Source of the DNA: Bombardia bombarda
Lineage: Eukaryota > Ascomycota > Sordariomycetes > Sordariales > Lasiosphaeriaceae
NCBI GenBank assembly: GCA_030512295.1
Contig: JAULSR010000002.1
Span: forward strand, 4,526,001 to 4,590,000
Reading direction: 5' to 3'
Length of the DNA: 64,000 nucleotides
Shown here: positions 35,054 to 45,678 of the stretch, piece by piece
Numbering within the stretch: position 1 is the first letter of the stretch
Layout of the letters: the number at the start of each line of letters is the position of its first letter
Translations under genes and position numbers: made by a program
The notes under the pieces: model-generated
Told to the model about the DNA's origin: nothing
Database searches by the model: none
The model's input: the letters and a program-made list of their open reading frames with translations, nothing else

Positions 35054-36176
35054 GTGGATTGATTGTCTTGTCGAGAGGTAGTTGAGGATAAGATAGAAAG
35101 GAGGCTTGGAAAAAGTAAATAGAACGCACCCTACCATATTATTATTTCTGTGGCTAACAATACCTGGCAGTTGACGATTAATAAGAAGTATAAATACAGG
35201 CAGGCCATATTAGTACCTCTTGTTGCTGTCGCCAATCGCCGTCAATCATCAAGGCAAGTCGGTTTGCTGAACCCCGACTTACCAAGCATGTCGCTCATAA
35301 ACATCAAGAATTACACCGACCACGCCACGTACCTACACAACATAGCAGCACCACGGGGTGCTAAGATCCCGAGTTCCGACATGGCCACTTGTCTAGCCAC
35401 TTGTGGCTGCGGCACGGGAATGCACTGTTTGGTGGCTGCATACAGTGTTGCCCTGGAAGCCTGGTTCGTTTTGTTAGTTTGAGACTTTGGGCAATAGCTG
35501 GATCATATATGTTAGGGTTGATCTGTGGTTGTGGGAGATGGCGGTGGTTATACTGCCCTCAACATACCTGTTAACCAAGTCTGAGCGAGAACGGCTCGTA
35601 GTTAAGAAAGGGTTAATTGGCCAGGCGATGCGATCCATCTTGCACGCAAACGGACATCGGAGTCGGAATTGAAGTCGGATATAAGTCCAATAATAAGTAG
35701 AAAAACACGCCATGCCCTTTTTTGACGGAGTTACGAAGTGGCTTGTTTGTCAGCATCCAAACCACAAGTTGGGGTCATGAATCTGACTGGGAGCCTGCAA
35801 ATACAGAATAGGACTTCGCGTCAATGATGCGCCGGAGATTGTGATGCTAATTCCGTGATATCAGTATCTTTTTGGTGCTCCATACACGGGCCGTCTATCA
35901 ACAACGAGACCCCGGATCCTGGACGTACGACATGAGTTGGTTCCTGCTATTGGAATCGGACGTGGGGCTACTATACGTCCGAGGCGAGGATGACCAGATC
36001 TACGGTCTAAGGGGTTAAAGTGTCTTTTGCGAGACTGGAGATTTATATAAATAAACCGAGACAGCTAAGAAACGAACATTCCTCTAATCTCCAAGCTGCC
36101 ACCATAAACATTCCACCCATATCCAGTACACACTCTTACTTATTAACCACCATCATCATCAACAACAGCAACAATC
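35054..36176. other. Intergenic between NmrA-like genes
   Basis: No gene recognised. The right end has a strong TATA box at 36044-36053. Confidence 0.5.
36044..36053 (+). promoter_or_regulatory. TATA box of second NmrA-like gene
   Basis: TATATAAATA, 133 bp before the ATG at 36177. A near-perfect match to the consensus, suggesting regulated expression. Confidence 0.65.
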
Positions 36177-37324
36177 ATGGCTCAAAAGTACGCAAAGGAC
36201 CAACCTGCCGGCTTCACTAACCGCATTGAGCGGGTTGCCATCGTCGGTGTAAGTGTGCCATGCCATCGACCCCTACTCGTATAACACACAGCTAACCTGC
36301 CCACCTCCCCCAACAGGCTGGTGGCCACGCAGGTAAACCCATCACCACCTTCCTCCTCAAGACAGGCAAGCACACCGTCACCGCCCTCGCCCGCTCCGGC
36401 AGCGAGGGCGCCGTCCCCGCCGGCTGCAAGATCGCCACAGTCGACTACGACAACGAGGCCTCGCTCGTCGCCGCCCTGACTGGCCAGCAGTTCTTCGTTA
36501 TCACCGTCGGCGTGTCCGCCCCGCCCGACACGCACCACAAGCTCGTCACCGCCGCCGCCAAGGCCGGCGTGCCCTACGTCATGACCAACTGCTACGGCGT
36601 GCTCGTCAACCGCCCCGAGGACGTCGACGTCGCCAGGCAGCTCGTCACTGGCGAACAGCCGCTCCAGTACGTGCGCGACGTCGAGGAGCAAGGGGTGTCG
36701 GCCTGGATCGCCATGTCGTGCTCCTTCTGGTACGAGTGGAGCCTGGCGCTGGCCTACGGCATCGACGCCTTCTTCGGCATCAACATCAAGGAGAGGAAGG
36801 CCATCTTCTTCGACGACGGCAAGCGTGGTATGAGCGTCAGCACGTGGGAGCAGACGGGCCGGGCCATGGCGGCGCTGCTGTCGCTCAAGGAGCTGCCCGA
36901 GGACGAGAACGACACGAGCCCGACCGTGTCGCACTGGCGGAACAAGCCGCTCAAGATCAACAGCTTTGTCGTGTCGCAGCGCGACATGCTGGATTCCCTG
37001 CACCGGACCCTGGGCACGACCGACGCCGACTGGACCATCGAGTACCAGCCGGCGGCGGAGAGATACCAAAAGGCAATGGATATTATGAAGACGGGCTTTG
37101 ATCGGCCTGCCTTTGCGCGGGCCATGTACACGCGCGTCTTCTTCCCGGATCTGACTGCGGGGGGCGAGCGCTTCCACTACATCGACGGCTCGGATAACGA
37201 GAAGCTCGGGCTGGCCAAGGACGATTTGGACGCGGCTACCAAGCGGACGGTTGATATGGTGAATAGCGGCTGGGTCGAGGCTCTCTGGAAAAAGATGGCC
37301 GGGGGATCGCATCCGCCTGCTTAG
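36177..37324 (+). CDS. NmrA-like NAD(P)-binding protein
   Basis: Second NmrA/HSCARG-type protein, unlike the neighbour at 34 kb apart from the shared fold. Exons are 36177-36248 and 36317-37324, giving 359 aa. The intron falls inside the dinucleotide motif, joining VG to AGGHAG (about residues 23-30). The stretch PPDTHHKLVTAAAKAGVPYV and the later EYGW-like segments match proteins annotated as NmrA-family or NAD(P)-binding oxidoreductases. Function may be redox sensing or reduction of small carbonyls; nothing here fixes it. A good TATA box lies upstream. Confidence 0.88.
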
Positions 37325-38187
37325 ACGCATGTCGGCATGTTGATTATCCCTGTGTCAGCCTCACCAGATGATGTCCGGTCCAACATGGGATATGTAGTGG
37401 TTCCCTATGTAGTTAGTGTTTGGCAGACGTTCAATGCGACAGCTGTGTGAAATTAGGTCAGGCAGTACTGAAAACCTCCGCTTTAGCTCACTGTCTTACA
37501 GATACCGCATGTGAGACCAGCTGCATCCACTGACTTTCCACTCCACATAGGCTTTTAGAGCTGGTGAACTCTACGTGAGACAAATCGTTAGTTATCGGGG
37601 CAGAGACGTGGGAAAATCTCCGAATTGTACACACGTTGCACTGAACTCAACCTCAGACATGCAGTTAGATACCGACAGAAAGTTTAGCTCCGAGAGCCAG
37701 GCGTCACTATTAGTTCGGACGAGCGTTTACCGTCATCTAACCAAGCGTTCAAGCTACTACCTTAGTTAGCCGGCATGACGCACTAAAACTTTCCAAGAAA
37801 ATCCCGACATCTTGGGACCCAGAGCTTGTAAGGTTGCCGAATATCCGCATCCAGCTGAGATCCTCGGGCTGGTGAAGCACCTGCTTGGCTTCGCGCGTCT
37901 CGTGTTACCGACGTCAAACTTGGTAACGTTAATAGCAGGCAGGACTTGGGGGGGGGGGGGGGAAACAATCACACAAATGATCCAGACAAGACACTGGCAA
38001 CTGAAAGAAACCAAGACAAACGTGGTGCGTGGTGTGTGTTGGCCGCCGCCCAAAGAATACCTCCCATTACTTAGTCAACAAATGCTTGACCGCAGTCCTT
38101 AGACTCTAATCTCTGTTATTACAATCTGGTATAAACCGCCAAACGCCGCAAGAAAGGAAGAAACTAAGAAAAACTCCTTGCAAATGT
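37325..38187. other. Intergenic, convergent 3' ends
   Basis: No gene recognised. A homopolymer of 15 G is at 37948-37962. Confidence 0.5.
37948..37962. repeat. Poly-G run (15 G)
   Basis: Uninterrupted G run; a slippage-prone homopolymer whose length may be uncertain in the assembly. Confidence 0.9.
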
Positions 38188-39006
38188 TCAATGGGAGGAT
38201 AAAACCTCAAATATACCGCTCATGCTCTCTGTAGGCTCTCCCGCTCGTCTGAATGTGAATCGTGGCTGAGGTAGTCGTGTGGGCGAGGGCTCAAGTAGGC
38301 CGAGCGCAGGGGTATCTGGTTCCGGCTCGGTGGGGATTCGCATGCGAGAGAATGGCGAGAAGCGTGACGGTAGCGCGTCGGGCGTGGCCGGAGAAGATGT
38401 GGCGGTCGTTGTGGCCGAGACGGGGTGGTCGTCGTATAGATAGGCCAGCAGCAGTTCCTGAAGCTCGGCGGTTTCTGACGGCGAGAGATATGGGCGACTG
38501 ATCCTCTTGTACGAGCGGGGCTTGGCTGGCTTTGTCTGGTCGGTGGCCGTCTTGGGACGCTCGAGAGGAGCATCGGGGAGGGACAGCGTGAGCGATGGAC
38601 GGGCGGGTCGGTCGAACGACATGTCTTGAGAGAAGGGCGGTGTCTCGGGGATCGAAGGCTCCAGGCTCATGGACTGACGAGGAGATGAGGAGTGTGAGGA
38701 GCTTCGGGGGCGTTGCAGTGGTTCGGGGGCCGAGGACATGCGCTTGCTGTGTCGTCGCTGTAGCTCGGCGTGTAGTGTTCTCACGGGAGAGGAGGAGCGC
38801 TCCAGAGCGCGTTTGTGTTTCTTGGGCGAGCCAGGCTCGAACAGAGCAATTGCTTGGGATACTGGCACATTGCTCGTGGTGGTGTGGTTGAGGTCGTCGA
38901 GGAGGACGGCAATCTGGTTCTCTTGTAGATCTGCCAGCAGATCAAACACTCGGTCGATCGAAGACCGCGCCCGGTGGTGGGTGTGGGTGTGGGTTTTGGA
39001 AGGCAT
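38188..39006 (-). CDS. Hypothetical low-complexity protein
   Basis: Not recognised. Single exon, 272 aa from the ATG at 39006; the open frame continues upstream to 39141 but the longer form adds a hydrophobic leader that looks fortuitous. Most of the protein is Ser/Pro/Arg-rich and predicted disordered. Three islands look conserved: an N-terminal helix (SSIDRVFDLLADLQENQIAV), a second helix (LSPSETAELQELLLAYLYDD) preceded by the basic RSYKRISRP, and a C-terminal SMSGIFEVLSS. Many Ser-Pro sites could be kinase targets. The pattern fits a regulatory or adaptor protein rather than an enzyme, but this is inference. Confidence 0.72.
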   Translation of the reverse strand: MPSKTHTHTHHRARSSIDRVFDLLADLQENQIAVLLDDLNHTTTSNVPVSQAIALFEPGSPKKHKRALERSSSPVRTLHAELQRRHSKRMSSAPEPLQRPRSSSHSSSPRQSMSLEPSIPETPPFSQDMSFDRPARPSLTLSLPDAPLERPKTATDQTKPAKPRSYKRISRPYLSPSETAELQELLLAYLYDDHPVSATTTATSSPATPDALPSRFSPFSRMRIPTEPEPDTPALGLLEPSPTRLPQPRFTFRRAGEPTESMSGIFEVLSSH

Positions 39007-40643
39007 CTTGGGCGGTTGTATGTGATGAGGTGAGAAATAGGTCAAGAAGATCAAGAGGTTCGACAACTGCAACTGGAGCTGCTCCACGAAAGCATATCGC
39101 CGAGTTGATATCCAAAGGCCCAAAACGCCCCAAGGGGACAAGGCGAGGAATTCGATGGGAATTGGATTGGCAACGGAGGGAAATAGACAAATCTAAATTC
39201 TGACGCGCCGCGTCCGGGCCGCCTGCACCTTCAACGCCTTTGGCAGGGGCAGCTGCAGCGAGCCACCCTGCGCGCGCAGCGCACACAGCGCTCGGTCACA
39301 GGTGGGGCCCACTAGCTACCCGCTTTAAGTTCGCTGCACAATCCCCAGGCTATCCCCCAACCAAGGAAGCGACCGTTTGTTTGCATGCCTGACAAAGCGG
39401 TCAATCTTCATCCAGTGGCATAGAAGCCACCTATTTTTTGGTGCCTTGAATAACGACGGGCTCATGGGGCGCCAGGGCAACGACGGAAGCTAATGATTCT
39501 CGGTCTGGAATTCGTCTTCATCTCTGTGGAGATGGACGACTGGCCCCCCTGTTGCAAACGCCGCAATGGGTTTGTTTCATGCCAGTCTGCGCGGAATCTT
39601 GCAATATTTCCTCAATGTCTGCGAGTTAGTTATTGGAAACTGTTTACTATCTGATTGGTCACAGGGGCAGGGAGTGCAGATGAACGGGAACATGAAACAT
39701 ATAAAAAAGAAACTGACGATGTCTATCCTTCCGCCAATTCCCACCTGATACGTTCGTTAAAGGGGCTGCAGGCTGCAGCCCATCGCCCACATTCATCGGG
39801 TCCACATAGTGCTGTTTTGCTAGCACCGTGCTGTGGCCATTGCCGCCATGGCTCGTGAAATTAAGCAAAGAACGGGGGTACGAGAGTACTTACACTCGCA
39901 TTCCAAATTAGATGATGTATTCGTGAGTAGCAGACACTACCTACCCCATACTTCGTAATTGATAGGAGATTGTCCATACAAGAAGAGGTTAACCTGGCAA
40001 GACTGCCCCCTAAATATAGGATACCGTTTGCTTAGTGGAAGGATGTTGCAGTCACCAAAGGCGGCCGCATCCAATTGGGCGACTTGATGGGCCAAGATCG
40101 GGTATAGAGCATGTATATACACAGTAGGTTCCTTAACCGGACTTAACGCTCACGAACATATCGAGTCCAATTACAAACGTCTCGAACACATGATAGTTCG
40201 TATCGCTGAATTTACCCATCGATTAGGCGAGAAGCCGGCAGAGAACTGATTGTGGCGTGTCGACAAATAAGCAACTGCAAGCCTATATTCGGTACTTGAG
40301 CTCGGCTTGTGTGTATAGAGGGGCACAACCACACATAATTCTGATGCCCAATCGAGATGGATGTCAAAGTGTAAAACATATGAGTTTGGCGACAGGCAAC
40401 ACGAGACACAGCAAACAAACATGCTCAAACTTAGTCTCCAAGCAAAGGATATAGCAGAGGTAGGTATATACATATCTCTAAGTAAGTGATAATGCACAGA
40501 TGTTGATCATAGTTATCCAAGCTACTCTTTTAGGAAATCACACACAAATCAAACACACATCCCCTTCTTCTTAAGATCAATTTCATAAATCAACAGTAGA
40601 CATGCGAATGTCAGCAAGGCCGAGAGTTTGCCGGGCTCTGGTT
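39007..40643. other. Intergenic (1.6 kb)
   Basis: Between two minus-strand genes. It must hold the promoter of the hypothetical gene and the GH7 3' UTR. No gene or strong motif recognised. Confidence 0.45.
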
Positions 40644-42392
40644 TTAGACGGTGACGGTCGAGCCAACGGGGCCGAAGCGAATGTTGGAGTAAATGACCTT
40701 GCTGTAAGTTTGTTAGTTGCTATGGTTCACTATTCTCAACCATGGTAGAGAAAGAAATGTCAACGTACGCATTGGGAATCGATGCCTCCACATCGGACGG
40801 GACGCCAGAGTCCTGAGCACAGTCGCCACGAGCTGCGCCGGGTTGACCCTCCTTCTCGGGTGGGTAAGTAGAGTCGAGCCAAAGCATGTTGGCGTAGTGC
40901 TGCAATAGACCACGTATGTCAGCGATTCATTTTTCATTTCCAAGACAAATTTGACCAAGAGACTTACGTCGTCCCAGATGGACATGACCAGCACCATGGG
41001 CACCCTAAGGGCCGTGTTGAGCTGCTCAAAGCCGCCAACCTCCGCGAAGCGGTCACGGTCATCAAATGCCTTGAACTGTGAGGTGCAGAAGTCGGGCGTG
41101 ATGTTGCTGGTGGTCGAGGCGACACCGTCAACCGTGGGGCCGGGGATCTCAATCTTCTTGCCGTTCTGGACGAAGAACTGGGTAAGCTTGTTCTCCTCGA
41201 ACCGAGTGACAACGCTGTATTGAAGATTCACGTTGCATTAGCAGAGGACCAGCACATTTGGTGAAGAGATTTGTTGAGTATGGGCTTACGTGAACTTCTT
41301 GCTTGTGTCGACAGTCTTGCCCTTGCCGTAGAAGTCGGTGTTACCCATGCGATAGGGGTTATAGTCGCATCCGTTAGCGTCACACTTGCCAGCGAATCGA
41401 TCCTCTGAGTAGGTGCCGCCGCATCCATCCTTCTCGCAGACGTGATAGGTGTTGGTCTCGCACGCGTGCGGCGTGAAGGCGAAGGAGTGAGAGTTGGACT
41501 CCCTGCATGGAGATGGAATGGTGAGCAAGTAATGCCAAATAAGTAGTCCAAGTCCTGAGACTGATGGCTGCATTTCAACTCACCAGACATCAATTTCGGC
41601 ACAGCATCCGCCATAAGGACCCACACCGGCGTTGGGGTCGTTGGAAGACTCTGCCCAACCCTCGACGTTGGCCTTGCCACCAACAAACTTGAGATCTCGT
41701 GCGCACTGGGCATCGCAGTACTATTCAAGTCAAGTATGCCGGGTCAGAATATCACAAAATCTGCAATAATCGATGATGTGTATGTGATCGGGATGTGAAG
41801 AGGCTCATGGGTTGTTACTCACACCAGTGCCGTATTTGGCGCCAGCCTTGTTTGCCGAGAAGCTCTTCATGCCTCCGTCTTCCTCCATGGCAACGAAGTA
41901 CAGGGCGGCATTCAGGCCGCAGTCGACAGTTGAGAGATCGACATCGAATGCGAACTCGTTGTTCATAAGGGTGAACATCTGGTACTTGGAAGCACCATTC
42001 ATGAGATAGAAGCGGGAGCCAATGTTGGTGCCGTAATCGTGCTTGGTGAGGAACTTAAGGGTCAGGGCATCGCCGCTGACTGAAGCACCATACGTCTTTC
42101 CGTACTCAGCACCCTCGAGGGCGCACTTGGAGGCGCAGTCGGTGGCGGAGGTGCAGGCATCAGTCCACTTGTTGCCATCGTAGCAGTTCTTGACGTTGCC
42201 CGTGGTATGGAGCCAGCGCCAGTTGGCGTCGATGGTGACCTCGGCGTTGACGGTCGTGCACGAGCCTTTACCAGTGCATTTCTTCCACGACATCTTGGGG
42301 TGGGTTTCGGTCGTCTCCTTGCCAACCTGCTGGCCCATGGCCAGGCCCATAAGCGGGAGCACCCCCGCGAGATACTGGAGATATTGCTTCAT
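40644..42392 (-). CDS. Secreted GH7 cellulase (cellobiohydrolase-type), core only
   Basis: Extracellular retaining cellulase of glycoside hydrolase family 7, acting on crystalline or amorphous cellulose. The six exons (minus) are 42392-41823, 41720-41584, 41502-41290, 41214-40968, 40899-40769 and 40701-40644, giving 451 aa. The signal peptide ends near residue 20 (GLAMG), followed by QQVGKETTETHPKMSWKKC. The catalytic signature EIDVWE is at 232-237: Glu232 nucleophile, Asp234, Glu237 acid/base. A phase-2 intron splits Trp236. Many cysteines fit the GH7 disulfide network. PPEKEGQPGAARGDC near the C-terminus and DDHYANMLWLDSTYP match cellobiohydrolases rather than endoglucanases. The protein stops after GPVGSTVTV with no linker or CBM1. 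Confidence 0.96.
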
Positions 42393-45300
42393 TGTGAAAA
42401 GGGGAGTTCAGGAGAAAGGCGTGCACAGCTGTATGGAGTGTTGCGAGTCTACCACAGATCTGGCTCAGTCGATATGGTTGCATGATGGAGGGATGCGTCT
42501 CGTTCTTATGTACTCGGATCTAGCCCGGTTGGCTGCCACTTGACGCCCAGAAGTGGTAGCCAAACCAGGCCTCGGAGTGTCCAACCGAGGCGAGGACGTG
42601 GGATGCGAGAATCTGAGTCCTGAAGTGGAAACATGCTCGTTTCTGCGGTGGAAAACAGAGCCGAAATCCCATATACAGACAAGAGTTAATCCATCCTGAT
42701 AGTGAAGAGGCTGCGGGGATGCTTGGCTATAGGCGGGGCATCCATGTCGGCAGAGGCGCGCAGCATTGGAGGACTCTGGGGTCTGGGGTCTGGGGTAAGG
42801 GGCTAGGGACACAAGAGGGAGGAAGGATCAAGGGGAGGTCGTACCCCATACACGTTGGCCAAGACGAGTGTTCCTGGCGCGAGGCGGAGTGGACGAGTGG
42901 CATGCAGAGCTTCCAGCGAAGTCCCAGTGAAGAAGCCAGAGGTCAAGGAGGGCGACGGGGCAGAGGCATCGTACCTGGTACCAGCAGGTGAGGTCCCGCG
43001 AGGTCTCACGAGGTACAGCTGACGCCGCGTCCCCATCTTTCCCGGGGTCGGGGGTATGTGCATGGCGGAGGCATGGCCCCGCAAATCCAACGTCGACCCC
43101 AATTTCTCCGGCGGCGTGGATGACGGCGAGGCAATCAATAGGGCAATTAATCGGCCCCTCATCGAGTCACATCCACTCTCTTTTGCCGGCACTCGAGTGG
43201 TTCGACTGGCGCCAAGAACAAACCCCAAGAGATCTCATTGACCGGCGACGAGATGATGGTGTGGTAGCATGACTTGCCGGCAGTTACTGCCTTGGTGCCC
43301 CCCCGGTGGCTGAGACTCCGCACAGCCCATTGCTTGGATATTTTGCCAATATCCATCAGGGTTCTGGCTGGTGATTTTCCGTCGCCACGCCGCCAACGAC
43401 GATATGAAGATGAGCTCAGTCGCCGTCGTCGGTTGTTGGTATCAGCGCCAGCTAGCAAGGGCCGCCACAAACAGTTGGCAAAGAGTTGATGACGCCGCTT
43501 CGAGACAACAAGCGCACGGCAGGCACAGAATGATTGTAGGTGAAATAATGGTGAAAAGTCCAAACATACCCTTGGGTGGTAAAAGCTGGTGTATTGGGAG
43601 ACTCATCGAACAATGCTGCAGGTACCTAAGATTGGGCGATCTTCGTGTACAAAACGGGCAACTGCAACCCAGGTGGGCGATGGAAATTCCCCACTGTGTA
43701 GAAGATGGCTCAACCTCTTCCTTGGAGGCAAGCACCTGTCACCTAGCGCACTTACGATTGGTGCTCCTCCCGACTGGAAGGAGCAGAGTGCACTTTCCAT
43801 GGTTGGTGGACGTCCGACCATGTAATTTAAACCTGATGAAAATAAACTGAATAGCCACCAACCGTCTGCCGACTGTGGCGACTGTCCTTGTTCACGTCTC
43901 CTGCTTGATTTACACTTTGAATCGCTCAAGTGCCAATCCACATCTCGTTATTTTCATTCTCTATACATTCGAGTGCCCATCAACAAGAGTCCGAGTCCCA
44001 CATATTTACATCATAGAGTCTTCCGAGTTCCATGGTCCTCGGATGCATTCTTGCGAGATGACTAAACCGGTCATACCCCGTGAGAGATACCAAAGCTCTA
44101 CTCGTTGGTACTCGAAACTCGAGCGTGCAACTCCGATGGAGGACTCTATTTAAGTCGTGTGGTCGATTCGACCAATTGAATGTTCTTATCAACCCGATTC
44201 ATTGTCTTGGCTTGCGGAAGAAGTAAAACTCACTCTTGTGTCTAGGTCTGAGTGAGCTGCCCCTAAGAAAATGTCCAGACGAAGATTCTGAATGGATGGT
44301 TGATACCCGCTTAATCACCTTCGGAACTCGGTGATGGTTATACCAAACACCATAATGCACTAGGTAATCAGGGCATCTCGGACTGTCTGTGATTGGCATC
44401 GTCTATGACCACATGGTCGTCACGAAGTGGTTTTACTTCTTTAGACCGACGAACCGGGATACCGACGTCGCAAGTTCTGCTTTTACTGGTTGGAGAGCGC
44501 TATATCAAATATTTTTCAACTGAAATTGTCGGCGACATGCATATTATATTCAACTTTTGGCACCGATGGCTTTCGTACGATAGCAACCACGTCTAGATCT
44601 CTGCTTTATTTGTGCTAGATAAAGAGTTGTGCTTCAGGAAACACGTCTTGCCATCGGGTTATTCTTTTACTTGCATGAGAGCAAACATGACCAGTGTCAT
44701 TATGCATTTTGCTTGGTAAATGGTGGAGCGAATATGCTGGATCATGCTCGGAGACATCTGTCCTTCTTTGTGAGGTCGTATACGAGAATACCACGCTTGT
44801 TGGATGCCTGGCTTGATTTTCAATCCATATATTCTGGAGCGTACTTATTGGTGTCACAGATTGCACAGAATTACGCACGAAACACTGCTGGACTGTCGTC
44901 CATCGACCCGTTGTTACGGTCGAAGAAGATGGGATAGAATCGGAGTTTGTTACGTAATTTGTCCAATGCATCAGATTGTGATCTGAGGTATTGGCAACGG
45001 CTTCCCCACGATTGCCTAGTATCCACTCCTCACGGCCCTAAGCCACGGCCCAAGGAATTAAAACTCCGTTATATTAGCGGGTCAGGACAGAGAACGTCCC
45101 AATCACGCTTGGTTTGCATTCGGAGCAATCTAATCAAGACGCGAGCGGCTGAAGTTGGTTACTGTGGGTGGGTAAGAAAGGCAGATAGTGGGCATCCAAT
45201 GTGCTGGGCGAGTGGACTGATTGTTGGGTCCGTTTGGGCAGAGTGCAGACAGCCAAAGTTCAGTTCGTGAAACTGGACCCGACCGTCGCGAAGGGGCCCG

Positions 45301-45678
45301 AATAATGGCGAGGTTTAGGGCGCGCGCACGCACACACGCTACCTGGGTGCGATGGAGGTCTCCATGCAGCAAGCAAGCAAGAGCGACCCGGTGCTTTGGG
45401 TAGGTAAGTAAGGTACCGTAAGTAAGGTAGGTAAGGTAGGTAGGTACTTTCCGTTGGGAGGGAAGTCAGGTCGGGATCTTTGGCACAGCTGTCTCCCACC
45501 CCCCACACCCACACACACCGCTGGAGTGACGGGAGCCATCGTCGTCCGACAACCTGCAGTGGAACAAACAGTTACCCGAACTGATATCGTGGCCGCCCAC
45601 AAAGTGCTGTCTTTTCCTCCCCATTTCAACATCTTGTGCTAGACGCCTCGGCAGCTCGTCACTTTCCACTGCAGCTAG
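42393..45678. other. Divergent intergenic region (3.3 kb)
   Basis: Lies between the divergent GH7 (-) and second P450 (+) genes. No gene recognised. It carries a 12-bp inverted repeat at 44218-44229 and 44430-44441, and GGTA/GTAAG-type short repeats at about 45410-45450 just before the P450. Confidence 0.45.

Noticed and set aside
36182..37330. 382-codon minus-strand frame across the second NmrA-like gene
   Set aside because: Antisense shadow caused by strong third-position GC bias; the plus-strand frame has the dinucleotide-binding motif and the correct intron.
45411..45455. GGTA/GTAAG repeats as a telomere-like or origin element
   Set aside because: Units are irregular and differ from TTAGGG; similar tracts occur in other gaps and look like simple sequence.
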